This document shows, piece after piece, positions 18,392-27,916 of a stretch of 64,000 nt of DNA. The DNA is taken from NCBI GenBank assembly GCA_018816735.1, contig JAHIVH010000073.1, forward strand, positions 62,001 through 126,000, read 5' to 3'. The notes beneath the pieces are model-generated. The model was not told the origin of the DNA. It did not search any database and worked only from the letters and a program-made list of their open reading frames with translations. Both the position numbers and the translations under genes were made by a program. Positions within the stretch are counted from its first letter, which is position 1, and each line of letters opens with the position of its first letter. The DNA is from Pseudomonadota bacterium (GTDB lineage: Bacteria; Desulfobacterota; Desulfobacteria; Desulfobacterales; JAHIVH01).

Positions 18392-19367
18392 TCAGACCAT
18401 TGGGATTGTTTTTCCTTGTTGCACCCATCCACCACTCTTGATCAAAACGCAATCGTGAACATCCCTGACAGCCAGGTAAAGTGGGTAACTGGCTTTCGCA
18501 AAACTGGCTTCTGATCTTCGTGAGAGCCGGATGGTTAAAAATTTCTAAGATAGAATTATTATTTAAATTGCCTAATAGCGTATTCTCCTCATAGTCTTCG
18601 TGACACTTGCTCACAGAACCATCCCAGTGGACGCTTAGCATATACCAGATCCATTTGCAGGGCAACTTTCGTAATGGTGACGGCGGAGCCTTAAGGTTTG
18701 CCCAGTTTTTTTTTCGATGCACGGCCACCTCGTCAACCCGTTCTGACCAATATTGGCGGAATAATCGGATTTCCTTTTGACTTATCAATTCGCAGTTTAC
18801 AATTGTAGCCCTAATACGTGTTTTTGCACCAATCGTATTCCTGATAGTCGTTGCTTGACGAACATGATCAAGAACCGTATGAAAATCAAGACCGGTTATG
18901 ACACGATGGCTTTCTGCTGAAAATGCATTAACACTGATCGAAAGTATATCAAGTCCTGCTTTAAAAAGCGCATATGCGCGATCACCGGTCAGGAGGCTGC
19001 CATTTGTATGCAACTGAACAATAGTGTCCAACTGTTTTTTTTCATATGATATCCGGTCAGCTATATGGCTGTCCAGAAGGGGTTCACCCATTCCACCATG
19101 GGTGATAAATTGAATGGTACCAATTTGACGTGCATCCTCGATAATTCGCCTAAACAGATTCGGTGTCATCACGCCACGTTTCCTCCTCATATGTGGCGAT
19201 GGACAAAATGTACACTTGCCATTACAATGCGCAGTTGTCTCCAAGGCTAAATGAGTCGGTGCGATTGTTTCTGCATGCTGGATTAGCCTCATTATGCGTG
19301 ACTTCAAAAAAAGACGGCGTTTAAAATAGGCTAACAAATGGATCACTTTTTTGGAGGGTTCGATCAT
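18366..19367 (-). CDS. radical SAM protein with SPASM-type C-terminus (A)
   Basis: A 333-residue radical SAM enzyme. The [4Fe-4S]-SAM motif is C48-x3-C52-x2-C55 (CNGKCTFC), followed by GGMGEPLL. The C-terminal part has clustered cysteines (PCKWIW, SKCHEDYE, PGCQGC) typical of a SPASM/twitch auxiliary-cluster domain. Known SPASM enzymes modify peptides, proteins or sugars; the substrate is not evident, and no precursor-peptide ORF is seen nearby. It is the last gene of the ten-gene leftward glycan run, 16 bp after a second radical SAM gene. Confidence 0.88.
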   Translation of the reverse strand: MIEPSKKVIHLLAYFKRRLFLKSRIMRLIQHAETIAPTHLALETTAHCNGKCTFCPSPHMRRKRGVMTPNLFRRIIEDARQIGTIQFITHGGMGEPLLDSHIADRISYEKKQLDTIVQLHTNGSLLTGDRAYALFKAGLDILSISVNAFSAESHRVITGLDFHTVLDHVRQATTIRNTIGAKTRIRATIVNCELISQKEIRLFRQYWSERVDEVAVHRKKNWANLKAPPSPLRKLPCKWIWYMLSVHWDGSVSKCHEDYEENTLLGNLNNNSILEIFNHPALTKIRSQFCESQLPTLPGCQGCSRLRFDQEWWMGATRKNNPNGLITFSYEDF

Positions 19368-19383
19368 CAGCTATCCTGGTGTT

Positions 19384-20514
19384 TCAATTTCTAGTTTTTA
19401 AATACCAGATCAGATATGGCACCAGATCCATGGCCAACTCTGACGGGTAAAAATTATATGGGTAGCAGTTTAAGCAAGACTTACCCATCATTTCATTTCT
19501 CACTTTTTTGGTCCGTTGGTTCCAATATAGTTGCGACGGTTCATTTTCAAGGCATGAGCCGAGATGGCCTCCGATAGGACACAACATTAAACCTCCGCGA
19601 TGATCCAATACCATACCATTGATTCGATATTGACAGGCTTGAGTTCTGGGTTTGTTCTCAGAGATCATGGATAGCAGCTGCTCATACCGGTAGGCCATAA
19701 TATCACCCAGGTTCTTGGGGCGATTATGCTTTTCCAAAAAATGGATTAGTTTTTTTTTGGCGTTTTCATCCATCGAAAATAGCAATTTTTCAGCATTTGC
19801 CGTATCTTTGGTATTTAAAAAATGTTCCCTGAACTCAACGACTGTGAGGTTAGTCGTATTAAACGTATTTTTCTGAAACTCCAGTATTTCATCAATATTG
19901 TCAATATTATGCGTCGTCAATACACAATTGGTCCCTAAACTGAATCCATCGCGCCCTCGCATGTGATCTAATTGGGAAAGGGTACGGGTTACTTTTTTAA
20001 AGGCATCTTTACCCCTGGCATAATCATGATATTCTCCCACACCATCAATGGAAAGCGATAATCCGAAATGAAGTCCGTGATCACGACAACAATGCCATAA
20101 TTTTTCAACCATTTGCGGAACACGATCACTATCCAATCCATTGGATGTCAGTGAAATGCGTTTAAGTGTGCCGACCCTTCTTATTGTAGTCTGTACCAAC
20201 TCAATCAGATCATCACGCAGGGTGGCCTCACCACCTTGAAAATTGATATGCTCAAGGTTTGCGAAAAGTGGATCAGAAAATATTTTATCCACTTGCTCTA
20301 AAGTTAATTCTACTTCTTTTTTTTGAATATCATTGCCGCGCCAGACATTGCATGCACGGCAGCGGGAGTCACATCGAAATGTTGTATAGAACACCAAGAA
20401 AGAAGGTCTATGGTTTATATTTAGATAGGCCCTGGACCTGTATATGATACTGCGTGCTATCAATTCCAAAATTTTGGCCATTCGATTCGTTATTTGTTTG
20501 GAATTCAGAATCAT
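19384..20514 (-). CDS. radical SAM protein with SPASM-type C-terminus (B)
   Basis: A 376-residue radical SAM enzyme. The cluster motif C48-x3-C52-x2-C55 (CDSRCRAC) sits at exactly the same residue numbers as in the neighbouring radical SAM gene, followed by NFQGGEATL. C-terminal cysteines (ACQYRING, LMLCPIGG, SCLNCYPY) suggest an auxiliary Fe-S cluster. Its ATG overlaps the flippase stop (ATGA), so it is translationally coupled to the glycan exporter. The pair probably act in sequence or as a complex, but the chemistry is unknown. Confidence 0.88.
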   Translation of the reverse strand: MILNSKQITNRMAKILELIARSIIYRSRAYLNINHRPSFLVFYTTFRCDSRCRACNVWRGNDIQKKEVELTLEQVDKIFSDPLFANLEHINFQGGEATLRDDLIELVQTTIRRVGTLKRISLTSNGLDSDRVPQMVEKLWHCCRDHGLHFGLSLSIDGVGEYHDYARGKDAFKKVTRTLSQLDHMRGRDGFSLGTNCVLTTHNIDNIDEILEFQKNTFNTTNLTVVEFREHFLNTKDTANAEKLLFSMDENAKKKLIHFLEKHNRPKNLGDIMAYRYEQLLSMISENKPRTQACQYRINGMVLDHRGGLMLCPIGGHLGSCLENEPSQLYWNQRTKKVRNEMMGKSCLNCYPYNFYPSELAMDLVPYLIWYLKTRN

Positions 20515-22007
20515 TTGTTTTTCCTTATTATATAAGTATTAACAATTTCATAAATGTTTGTGATCGGAGAAAAATTACGTGCCATCATACAACATAGTGC
20601 CAGATAAACCGGAATCACAATAACCATGGAAAGACTCAATGAGCGTAAATGGTTATAAGTTATCCAACTCATCATAGCTGCACCCAGTGATGCAATCATA
20701 GGAATGCCGGTTGATTTTAATATCGACCATGTTCCGATACCGGTGCCGCGCTGGGCAAACCAGATACATGGAATTGTGAGAATGATTACCGAAAGGGTAT
20801 GTCCCCAGACGACCCCTTTTGCACCGGCAACCCAGGCGCCGGCAATAAAGAAAATGACTGGCACGAAAATAGTTCGTATTCGCCAAGTCAACATCTCTCT
20901 CGTGCGACCTGAGCTTATGAATAACCATCCAGTGGAATTGGTGACGGGTTGGTAAAAAGCACCGATGGACAGGATTCGAAAAAACTCTCCTGCTTCAACC
21001 CATTGATCACCTAACAGAAGTGTGATGATTTGTGGCGCAAGGAAGGTGAGCATTGCAATTACAGGCATCGTCACAAATGCAATATAGTGGACAGACATCA
21101 GGTAATAATGGCGATACGCCTTGGGATCATTTTGAAGAAGGCTAAGGCCTGATAGGGTAACAGTACTTAAGGGGGTATTGATTAATTTTAAAGGCAGGGT
21201 GGCAATCTGGTATGCGCGATTATAGTAACCCAATGAAGTAGGGCCGGCGATTCGCCCGATCAGGATATCGTCCAGATTCCTGAATATGTAATTCAGAACA
21301 TCGTGCCCCACAATGTTTCCACCAAAAGTAATCAAATCACGTATGGGAGTATTTTTTATCCACCATGCTGGACGCCATGGATATGCGTACCATGCACCTA
21401 CAGTCGTTACAATAGCGATTATCAGGGGTTGAAAAACCAAGGCCCAGTACTCGGCACCAATCAATGCCAAAAAAACAGCACCGGCTATTCCGCAAAAAAC
21501 AGCAACACTTTCCACAATCACCAGGCGACCGTATCGCATTTGCCGTCTTAATAATGCCATGTGTTGGGCACCTAAACCGGAAAGGACGAAAATAGCGGAT
21601 AAAACCACCGTAATGGCAATCAACTCTGATTGACCGAAAAACCAGGCGACGAACAGAGAACTGGTGGCAGTCAACACAGTCAGTATCAGTCCCAACAAGA
21701 TATTAACCCAAAACAGGCATGAAATCTGTGCATCGTTAATATCTTGGCGCTGTATTGTCGCCATGCTTAATCCCAAATCTTTGAATATATAAATGAATCC
21801 GGTAAACGCAGTTGCCATGGCAACAAGACCATGCTGATGAGGGGGCAATAAACGGGCAAGAATGAATATACCCATAAGCCGGCATATTAAAATCAGTCCC
21901 TGCCCTGCAATGATGAAAACGCCGCCACGGGCGGATCGTCCTTTGACATCACCAACAAGGTGTGACGTGCCATGGCAGGGTTCAGGCTGTTTTTTAATAT
22001 CGTTCAT
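20511..22007 (-). CDS. polysaccharide flippase, Wzx/WzxC family
   Basis: A 498-residue MATE-like polytopic membrane protein with about 14 predicted hydrophobic segments. The N-terminus reads ARGGVFIIAGQGLILICRLMGIFILARLL, and NLDDILIGRIAGPTSLGYYNRAYQ marks the WzxC/TuaB subfamily of lipid-linked oligosaccharide flippases. It should move undecaprenyl-PP-glycan to the periplasmic leaflet. It overlaps the genes on both sides by 4 bp. No clear Wzy polymerase accompanies it. Confidence 0.9.
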   Translation of the reverse strand: MNDIKKQPEPCHGTSHLVGDVKGRSARGGVFIIAGQGLILICRLMGIFILARLLPPHQHGLVAMATAFTGFIYIFKDLGLSMATIQRQDINDAQISCLFWVNILLGLILTVLTATSSLFVAWFFGQSELIAITVVLSAIFVLSGLGAQHMALLRRQMRYGRLVIVESVAVFCGIAGAVFLALIGAEYWALVFQPLIIAIVTTVGAWYAYPWRPAWWIKNTPIRDLITFGGNIVGHDVLNYIFRNLDDILIGRIAGPTSLGYYNRAYQIATLPLKLINTPLSTVTLSGLSLLQNDPKAYRHYYLMSVHYIAFVTMPVIAMLTFLAPQIITLLLGDQWVEAGEFFRILSIGAFYQPVTNSTGWLFISSGRTREMLTWRIRTIFVPVIFFIAGAWVAGAKGVVWGHTLSVIILTIPCIWFAQRGTGIGTWSILKSTGIPMIASLGAAMMSWITYNHLRSLSLSMVIVIPVYLALCCMMARNFSPITNIYEIVNTYIIRKNK

Positions 22008-23248
22008 GGTCGTGTGGCTATATTCCTTAATATTTCATCAACAACATCTAAATTTTTGATGGCCCTTTTGTATTGTTGAGTTAACGTGTCCGGGAGTCTG
22101 CAATATAAATCCCGGTTTGCTTCTAAAAATTTGTCCACTTTTGAAATCCATTGATCCAAAGGTGAGTTAAAATGAATCTGGTAATCAGATAATCCCATCT
22201 GCCCAAATATTTCCTTGGTTTTATCTTCATATCCAAGTCCGAATGCTGGTGTTCCACCCAGCATGGCAAGGATAGAACCATGGAGACGCATGCCGACAAA
22301 AGCATCACATGTGCTATATCGTTTTATTAACTGGTGTGGCGTGTATCGTCTTCGATCGACGGTGCATCGTTGACGTTCATGATCTGATAATCCCTTTATA
22401 ATATCAAGAGCCAGTTTCGAATCATCCACGTAATTTGTTATACCTTGGCAAGTTGAGAGAAAATAAAGACTGCGCTTTTTGTTGGTCAGTAAATGTCCTG
22501 CCAGCGCTTGTGCTTTTTCAATAATATGCTGCCTGCCAACAGAATCTCCAACAGGCCATGCCCTGAAGCATAGCCCTATTCGCCTGGGTTCCTTTCGATT
22601 GCCTGGAACAAGATATTTGTTTTTTTCATATAACAGAAATGCCATATCCGCTGTCTGTTCAACCTTATCCATATCCAAGCCAAGTCCCTCAAGGTGTTTC
22701 CAGGAGGCCTCATCTCTTACACATATACGGGTTGCTTGACGAAGTATGTGACGCATGCGAACAATACTTTGTGGTTTCCAAAAGGGACCGATACTTTGAG
22801 CCATGAAAACCAACGGTTTGCCATATCCCAAGGCGACTTCAAAACCACGTAACCTGTCTTCAATAAGGTAAAAATCGTGCAGAAAACCTCCTGGTGAAGA
22901 GACCACCAGATCTGCCTCCTGGTAAAGATTTAAAAGCTTTTGACGTTCGGGGCTTGCCGTAAAAGACTCAATCCTATTTATCATTCCGGGAGATGACCCC
23001 AATTTACGGAGATGCCAAAACAACCGCATAAGGAGACGTCGCAAGCGAGAGCGTTCAACATATTCCAAGTCAGGATAAAGGTTCAAGTGGGGTAAATACT
23101 GCCGGGATCGTTCAACTTGTGAACAGAGAATTTTTATAGAACATTCAGGCCATCGATTCATGATACCTTCGATGGCTGCGTGTAAAAGCGCTTCATCACC
23201 CCCATTTAAAGGAACCGAATTGGTGATTAAAATATGGGGAAAGCTCAT
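22004..23248 (-). CDS. polysaccharide pyruvyl transferase family protein
   Basis: A 414-residue PS_pyruv_trans protein. The N-terminal motif NSVPLNGGDEALLHAAIEGI and the C-terminal VGMRLHGSILAMLGGTPAFGLGYEDK (read in parts; from about residue 320) are hallmarks of CsaB/WcaK-type enzymes that add ketal-linked pyruvate from PEP to a sugar. This gives the glycan a negative charge. It overlaps the adjacent genes by 4 bp on each side. Confidence 0.88.
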   Translation of the reverse strand: MSFPHILITNSVPLNGGDEALLHAAIEGIMNRWPECSIKILCSQVERSRQYLPHLNLYPDLEYVERSRLRRLLMRLFWHLRKLGSSPGMINRIESFTASPERQKLLNLYQEADLVVSSPGGFLHDFYLIEDRLRGFEVALGYGKPLVFMAQSIGPFWKPQSIVRMRHILRQATRICVRDEASWKHLEGLGLDMDKVEQTADMAFLLYEKNKYLVPGNRKEPRRIGLCFRAWPVGDSVGRQHIIEKAQALAGHLLTNKKRSLYFLSTCQGITNYVDDSKLALDIIKGLSDHERQRCTVDRRRYTPHQLIKRYSTCDAFVGMRLHGSILAMLGGTPAFGLGYEDKTKEIFGQMGLSDYQIHFNSPLDQWISKVDKFLEANRDLYCRLPDTLTQQYKRAIKNLDVVDEILRNIATRP

Positions 23249-24393
23249 TTGGTCTTACCCCCTGTTCCAGCCATCTGCAGGGTCTGAACATATGCCTGTT
23301 CTATTTGACGGGCATGTTGATCAGCGGTAAAACATTCAAGTGCCTTTTGTCGGCCTTTTCTACCCATTGAACGTGCTGTTTCCGGGGCACCCAACAATTG
23401 GTCAATGGCCTTGGCAAGTGCATGTGGGGACCCCGGGGGGAATAGTAAACCATTTTTCCCATCATCAATGATCTCAAGCACGCCACCTTCTGCAGAGCCA
23501 ATAACCGGAAGACCCAAAGCAAAAGCTTCGGCAATATCCCGGCCAAAGGGTTCCGGCTTCTTCGAGGGGTGAACCAGTAAGGTCAACTCCGCCATAACCC
23601 TGTTAACATCCTGACGGTGGCCAAGGAAATGGACCCGGTCGGAAATATTCAAGGCATTTGTCATTTTTGCAAGCTTTTCGGGAAATCCGAGATCATTTTT
23701 ATTTCCAATAAAGGGTTGGCCGCCAATAATCAGGAAATGAGCCTTTTCTTTAACCAATGGTGCTGCCTGTATCAGGTCTTCCTGGCCTTTCCATGGACTC
23801 AACCGGCCCACTAGGCCCACCAAAGGTAGTCCTTGTTTTATGCCTAATGCTCGGTGAAGGAATCCACTGGGCTTAATCATTTTAAAGAAAATCGGATCAA
23901 TGCCGTTATAGATTACCTTAACCCGCCCCTTGTCCTTCCAGTGCTTCGGGAACATATTCGCAGTTGCTCCGGAGTTGGCAATCAGCAGGTCGGCAAAAGC
24001 GGCTGTCTTACGGCCGATAAATGGGTATTCAAGGTCTCGTAAGTGCCAGATCAATGGGAGTCCGGTTCGGGATAATACGGCCGTATAACCGGCATGCAAT
24101 GTATTTGCATGAATCAGTTCGAATCGGTGTTTGCACAGTAAACGGGCCAGATGTCGAGAAGCGCGAAGCAATCCGTTAAGTTTATTGAATTTCCCATTGA
24201 AATCCATGGGAATCGTATACACCGGTACCTGTTGTTTGGTGGCAGCATCGGCGAGCTCCCCATGCCGTGAGGTCACCAGGTAGGGTTCAAATCGAGCCCG
24301 ATCCAGGCCGGCTAACAAGTCAAGCAGACTTTTTTCAGCACCACCACATTCAGGTTTGTGGCTGAGATAGAGGATTTTACTTCGGGTTGCCAT
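23245..24393 (-). CDS. GT4 glycosyltransferase (1 of 4 in the leftward run)
   Basis: A 382-residue GT-B enzyme. The N-terminal acceptor domain begins LYLSHKPECGGAEKSLLDLL. The GT4 domain from about residue 190 has VGLVGRLSPWKGQEDLIQAA and the donor-site motif PFGRDIAEAFALGLPVIGS. It builds the lipid-linked glycan on the cytoplasmic side. It overlaps the next upstream glycosyltransferase by 17 bp and the pyruvyl transferase by 4 bp. Confidence 0.9.
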   Translation of the reverse strand: MATRSKILYLSHKPECGGAEKSLLDLLAGLDRARFEPYLVTSRHGELADAATKQQVPVYTIPMDFNGKFNKLNGLLRASRHLARLLCKHRFELIHANTLHAGYTAVLSRTGLPLIWHLRDLEYPFIGRKTAAFADLLIANSGATANMFPKHWKDKGRVKVIYNGIDPIFFKMIKPSGFLHRALGIKQGLPLVGLVGRLSPWKGQEDLIQAAPLVKEKAHFLIIGGQPFIGNKNDLGFPEKLAKMTNALNISDRVHFLGHRQDVNRVMAELTLLVHPSKKPEPFGRDIAEAFALGLPVIGSAEGGVLEIIDDGKNGLLFPPGSPHALAKAIDQLLGAPETARSMGRKGRQKALECFTADQHARQIEQAYVQTLQMAGTGGKTK

Positions 24394-25525
24394 GAATTGC
24401 CTTTATTGATAAATTCAATTGACTTCCTATAGTCTTCAATGAAAAATTTATTCTCCCGACGATACCGGCGCCTTTAGACAGTTGGTTTCTCAGGTGGTGG
24501 GTTGATTTGAGAACCCGAATGGCCTCAGCCAGAGCTTTAGGATCACCCGCAGGAATCAAATAGGCGTTTTTCAGGTGGCAAAATACTTCCCGGATGGCAG
24601 GCGTATCTGCCGTGATAAACGGAGCGCCTACGGCACAGATATCATAAATTTTCGATGGAATGACTCGTGTGGTCTTTGGGGTCGTGCCGAAGATTCCCAG
24701 GCATAAATCGGATGATGCTATTGTTTCACTCAGGCGGTCTGTTTGGATCCAATCTTGAAAAATGATATTGGAAAGGCGCCATTTCTTCACCATCATTTCA
24801 ATATCGTTCCGCAGTTGGCCCCGACCTGCCAGGATAAACCGGATGGTGGCGTCATGGGAAAGTTCTTTTGCGGCCTGAACAATGATGTCAATCCCGTGAA
24901 GGGGAATATAGGTTCCTACAAATAAAACGGAAAACGGCTGTGATGCTGATGGGTTTTTAAAATCATTTTCGCGGACCGTTGAGCCGACAAATGCCCGGAT
25001 AAATTTTTCAGGATTTACGTGATATTCATTCGCCAGGTAGTCCTGGTGGGCATGCGTATCGACCAGGATCATATCCGCCAGGTACAGGGTCGATTTTTCG
25101 ATCAATCGTATCAAACGTGCCGCCGGACTCCCGGCTTTTATCAGTTTTCGGTCGTCTACAATCATTTCAAAAAGCGGTATAAAGGCATCATATACAAGTG
25201 TTGCCCGGGGCTGAAATAAAAACCGAAGTATCGAGGCAAGATGAACGTGAAAATAACCGGGGTGGCCCACAATAATGGCATCCACTTTTGGGGTGATCAA
25301 AAATTGCCGGATAAGATCAAGATGACTGATAAGAAGTCCAATCAAAAACTGAAAGGCGTTTTTGAACCCTTTAAATATGGTTATACGTTGACTGAACGAT
25401 TCGGCAAGGCGATAGTGGCATTCCGTTATTTCAGCGCCGTTCAGGCGAAGTGCCTTGATGAGATTGTTATTCCGGGGATACTCGATTCCCTTGGAGTAGA
25501 TGCCGAAATAAAGAATTTTCAACAT
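24377..25525 (-). CDS. glycosyltransferase, GT-B fold (2 of 4)
   Basis: A 382-residue GT-B protein with a less canonical N-terminus (LYFGIYSKGIEYPRNNNLIKAL). The C-terminal half is GT4-like: VLFVGTYIPLHGIDIIVQAA, then VIPSKIYDICAVGAPFITAD in place of the usual E-x7-E box, with glutamates less obvious. The hydrophobic stretch around residues 60-75 may mediate membrane association. The donor sugar is unknown. Confidence 0.8.
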   Translation of the reverse strand: MLKILYFGIYSKGIEYPRNNNLIKALRLNGAEITECHYRLAESFSQRITIFKGFKNAFQFLIGLLISHLDLIRQFLITPKVDAIIVGHPGYFHVHLASILRFLFQPRATLVYDAFIPLFEMIVDDRKLIKAGSPAARLIRLIEKSTLYLADMILVDTHAHQDYLANEYHVNPEKFIRAFVGSTVRENDFKNPSASQPFSVLFVGTYIPLHGIDIIVQAAKELSHDATIRFILAGRGQLRNDIEMMVKKWRLSNIIFQDWIQTDRLSETIASSDLCLGIFGTTPKTTRVIPSKIYDICAVGAPFITADTPAIREVFCHLKNAYLIPAGDPKALAEAIRVLKSTHHLRNQLSKGAGIVGRINFSLKTIGSQLNLSIKAIHGNPK

Positions 25526-25532
25526 AAATGTC

Positions 25533-26690
25533 CTATAGATATGCGACCGATTTATAAAAATCCACTGTTTTTTGAACCATGATGTCTTGAGAGAAATTGT
25601 CTAAGACATATGCCCGTGCACTTTCTTTGTATTGATCCCGCAATGTCTGTTCAGATAATAGTCTGTCGATGGCACCGGCAAGAAGGACTGCATTCCGGGG
25701 AGGGATAAGTATTCCGGAGCTGCCAACCACTTCAGGGATAGCCCCAACATTGGTGCTGATAACAGGTGTTTTACAGGCCATGGCCTCTGCCAGAGGAAAT
25801 CCGAACCCTTCCAAAAGGGATGGCAGGATAAATATATCTGCCAGTGAATAATAGAGCGGCATTTCTTCATCCTTTACATAACCGGCTTCGATCACGCAGT
25901 ATTTCATAAACTTAAATTTTTTATCAACCACTTTTTTATACCCCTTTTCCCATTTTCCGACGAGCAGGAGTTTGACATTTTTTGTCTTTACCAGGTTTAA
26001 GGCCTGAAAAAGGGTTTCAATCCCTTTACGGGGTGTCGTAAATCCCACATAAAGCAAAATTTTCTTCCCATCCAATTGGAAGTCGCGCCTTAAACTGGCG
26101 GCATCTACCGGTTTGAAAAAGTCTGTATCAATCCCGTTATATATCACATGAACTTTGGATGCAGGTGTTTTATAATGCATCACGAATTCTTTTTTTGTGG
26201 CCTTGCTAACGGCAATAAAAGCAGCTGCTTTTTTCACGGCTTTTTTTTCAAGTTCCCTGGCAACAAGATAGTAGGGATAGCGTTTTAGAAAATTCCATAC
26301 AGATGAGGCATAAGGCAAGCCATTGTCGCCTTTCAGCCTTTGATTGAAAGATTGGTGAAGGGTTGCGGCAAATGGACCGTCAAACGCCCATGCCACATGC
26401 GCATCCAGAAAATGCACGATATCAAACCATTCCCTTTTTCTTAGGTTGCGCAAGTATGCCGCTGCTTGATATCCAAAGGCGATCCATTTTGACGGGTCAT
26501 ATGACGGACAGTCAATTCTTCTGACATCGATATTGTCGATGAACTCCCTATTACAACACCCCGCAATTGCCGACGTAATCATGGTGACCTGATGATTTTT
26601 GGAAAGCCCTTTGGCGATCTTTTCCGCGTAGACGGTTTGCCCTGAACCGCGGGCCGGTGGAAAATCCAAATTTACGAGACATATTTTCAA
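25533..26690 (-). CDS. GT4 glycosyltransferase (3 of 4)
   Basis: A 385-residue GT4 enzyme. The N-terminus CLVNLDFPPARGSGQTVYAEKI fits an acceptor-binding Rossmann domain. The donor domain has LLYVGFTTPRKGIETLFQAL and LLEGFGFPLAEAMACKTPVI with both conserved glutamates. It begins with TTG overlapping the stop of the upstream glycosyltransferase (TTGA), so it is coupled to it. Confidence 0.88.
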   Translation of the reverse strand: MKICLVNLDFPPARGSGQTVYAEKIAKGLSKNHQVTMITSAIAGCCNREFIDNIDVRRIDCPSYDPSKWIAFGYQAAAYLRNLRKREWFDIVHFLDAHVAWAFDGPFAATLHQSFNQRLKGDNGLPYASSVWNFLKRYPYYLVARELEKKAVKKAAAFIAVSKATKKEFVMHYKTPASKVHVIYNGIDTDFFKPVDAASLRRDFQLDGKKILLYVGFTTPRKGIETLFQALNLVKTKNVKLLLVGKWEKGYKKVVDKKFKFMKYCVIEAGYVKDEEMPLYYSLADIFILPSLLEGFGFPLAEAMACKTPVISTNVGAIPEVVGSSGILIPPRNAVLLAGAIDRLLSEQTLRDQYKESARAYVLDNFSQDIMVQKTVDFYKSVAYL

Positions 26691-27838
26691 GTTGTTTTTC
26701 CGTTCCTGTTTGATTTTTCAATTATGCCGGTGAACAACGCCAAAAGCGATTTGGCCGTGTTTTCCCATGTGTATCGGGAGGCTCTCTCAATGCCTTTTTG
26801 AGAAAGTTCATCTCTTAAGGCGGCATCATTACAGATTCGCTCTAAAGATTGGCCGATTTCCAAAGGATTGGTGTGGTCTGTAAATAATGCCGCATCACCA
26901 ATTACTTCGGGTAAAGCCCCTGCTTTACTGGCGACAACAGGTGTGCCGCAACTCATGGCTTCAAGGGGGGGCAACCCGAACCCTTCGTCTTTTGAGATGT
27001 AGACAAAAGCCGTTGCGAGATTATATAACAAAGGCAGATCCTCATCCGGCACATATCCAAGGAACCGCACCTTGTCATTTAATTGCAGATCGTTATGCAG
27101 CTTGAATAGGGATTGGGTCAACCAGCCTTCTTTGCCGGCAATGATCAATGGAAGAGAAATGCGGTCTTTCATGAGATGCAAGGCAACAAGCAATTGATCG
27201 AGATTCTTGCGGGGTTCGATGGTCCCCACATACAACAGGAACTGGTTTGGGAGCTGGTATCGATGTCGAATGTCATGGCGCATTTGATCGTTATGAATTT
27301 GCCTGAAGTGGGGCTCTACCCCTTCATGGATGACGGTCACTCTGCTTGAAGACACCGGAAAATACCGGAGGAGTTGCTCTTTTGTATAGTGGGTGACACA
27401 AACAATATGATCCGCTTTTTCTAGCGTACGGCGGAAAAAAAGTTGAAACAACTGCTTTTTGCCTTTTTTGTGGCATTCCGGATAGGTTATGAAGCTGATA
27501 TCATGAACCACATAAACCATGGGCGTAGTAACGCTGCCCACAGGATGAACAAATTGGGATGGGTTAAACAGGATATCCGGAAGGTTGCCCTGCCTGCTTA
27601 ACCGGTTAAGCAGTGAAAAATGCCATAACACATTTTTCGTTATCGGCCAGGGGTTTTTAATGATGAGGGGGTCTTTAACTTTTTCCCCTGTAATGTCTTC
27701 CAGCGATTTTTTGTCCCGCCAGTCAATGAGCGTTGGCGGAAACCCCATTTGGTTGAACTGGTTGAAAATATTTCGTGCATATCTTCCGACCCCTGTCACG
27801 TTAGACGTGATGGCATCGGATACAAAACCGATATTCAT
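26687..27838 (-). CDS. GT4 glycosyltransferase, mannosyltransferase-like (4 of 4)
   Basis: A 383-residue GT4 enzyme of the WbaZ/MtfA-like group. It has GVGRYARNIFNQ in the acceptor domain, LYVGTIEPRKNLDQLLVAL at the start of the donor domain and DEGFGLPPLEAMSCGTPVVA for donor binding. Such enzymes are often alpha-mannosyltransferases, but specificity cannot be read with confidence. It lies 78 bp after the NeuD-type gene. Confidence 0.89.
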   Translation of the reverse strand: MNIGFVSDAITSNVTGVGRYARNIFNQFNQMGFPPTLIDWRDKKSLEDITGEKVKDPLIIKNPWPITKNVLWHFSLLNRLSRQGNLPDILFNPSQFVHPVGSVTTPMVYVVHDISFITYPECHKKGKKQLFQLFFRRTLEKADHIVCVTHYTKEQLLRYFPVSSSRVTVIHEGVEPHFRQIHNDQMRHDIRHRYQLPNQFLLYVGTIEPRKNLDQLLVALHLMKDRISLPLIIAGKEGWLTQSLFKLHNDLQLNDKVRFLGYVPDEDLPLLYNLATAFVYISKDEGFGLPPLEAMSCGTPVVASKAGALPEVIGDAALFTDHTNPLEIGQSLERICNDAALRDELSQKGIERASRYTWENTAKSLLALFTGIIEKSNRNGKTT

Positions 27839-27916
27839 GATATGGTTGTCTTGTTTCTTAGCGTGTTTGGTTTCATTAATTTTTTTCTGGGGAATCCAAT
27901 TACTTTTACGAAGCCA

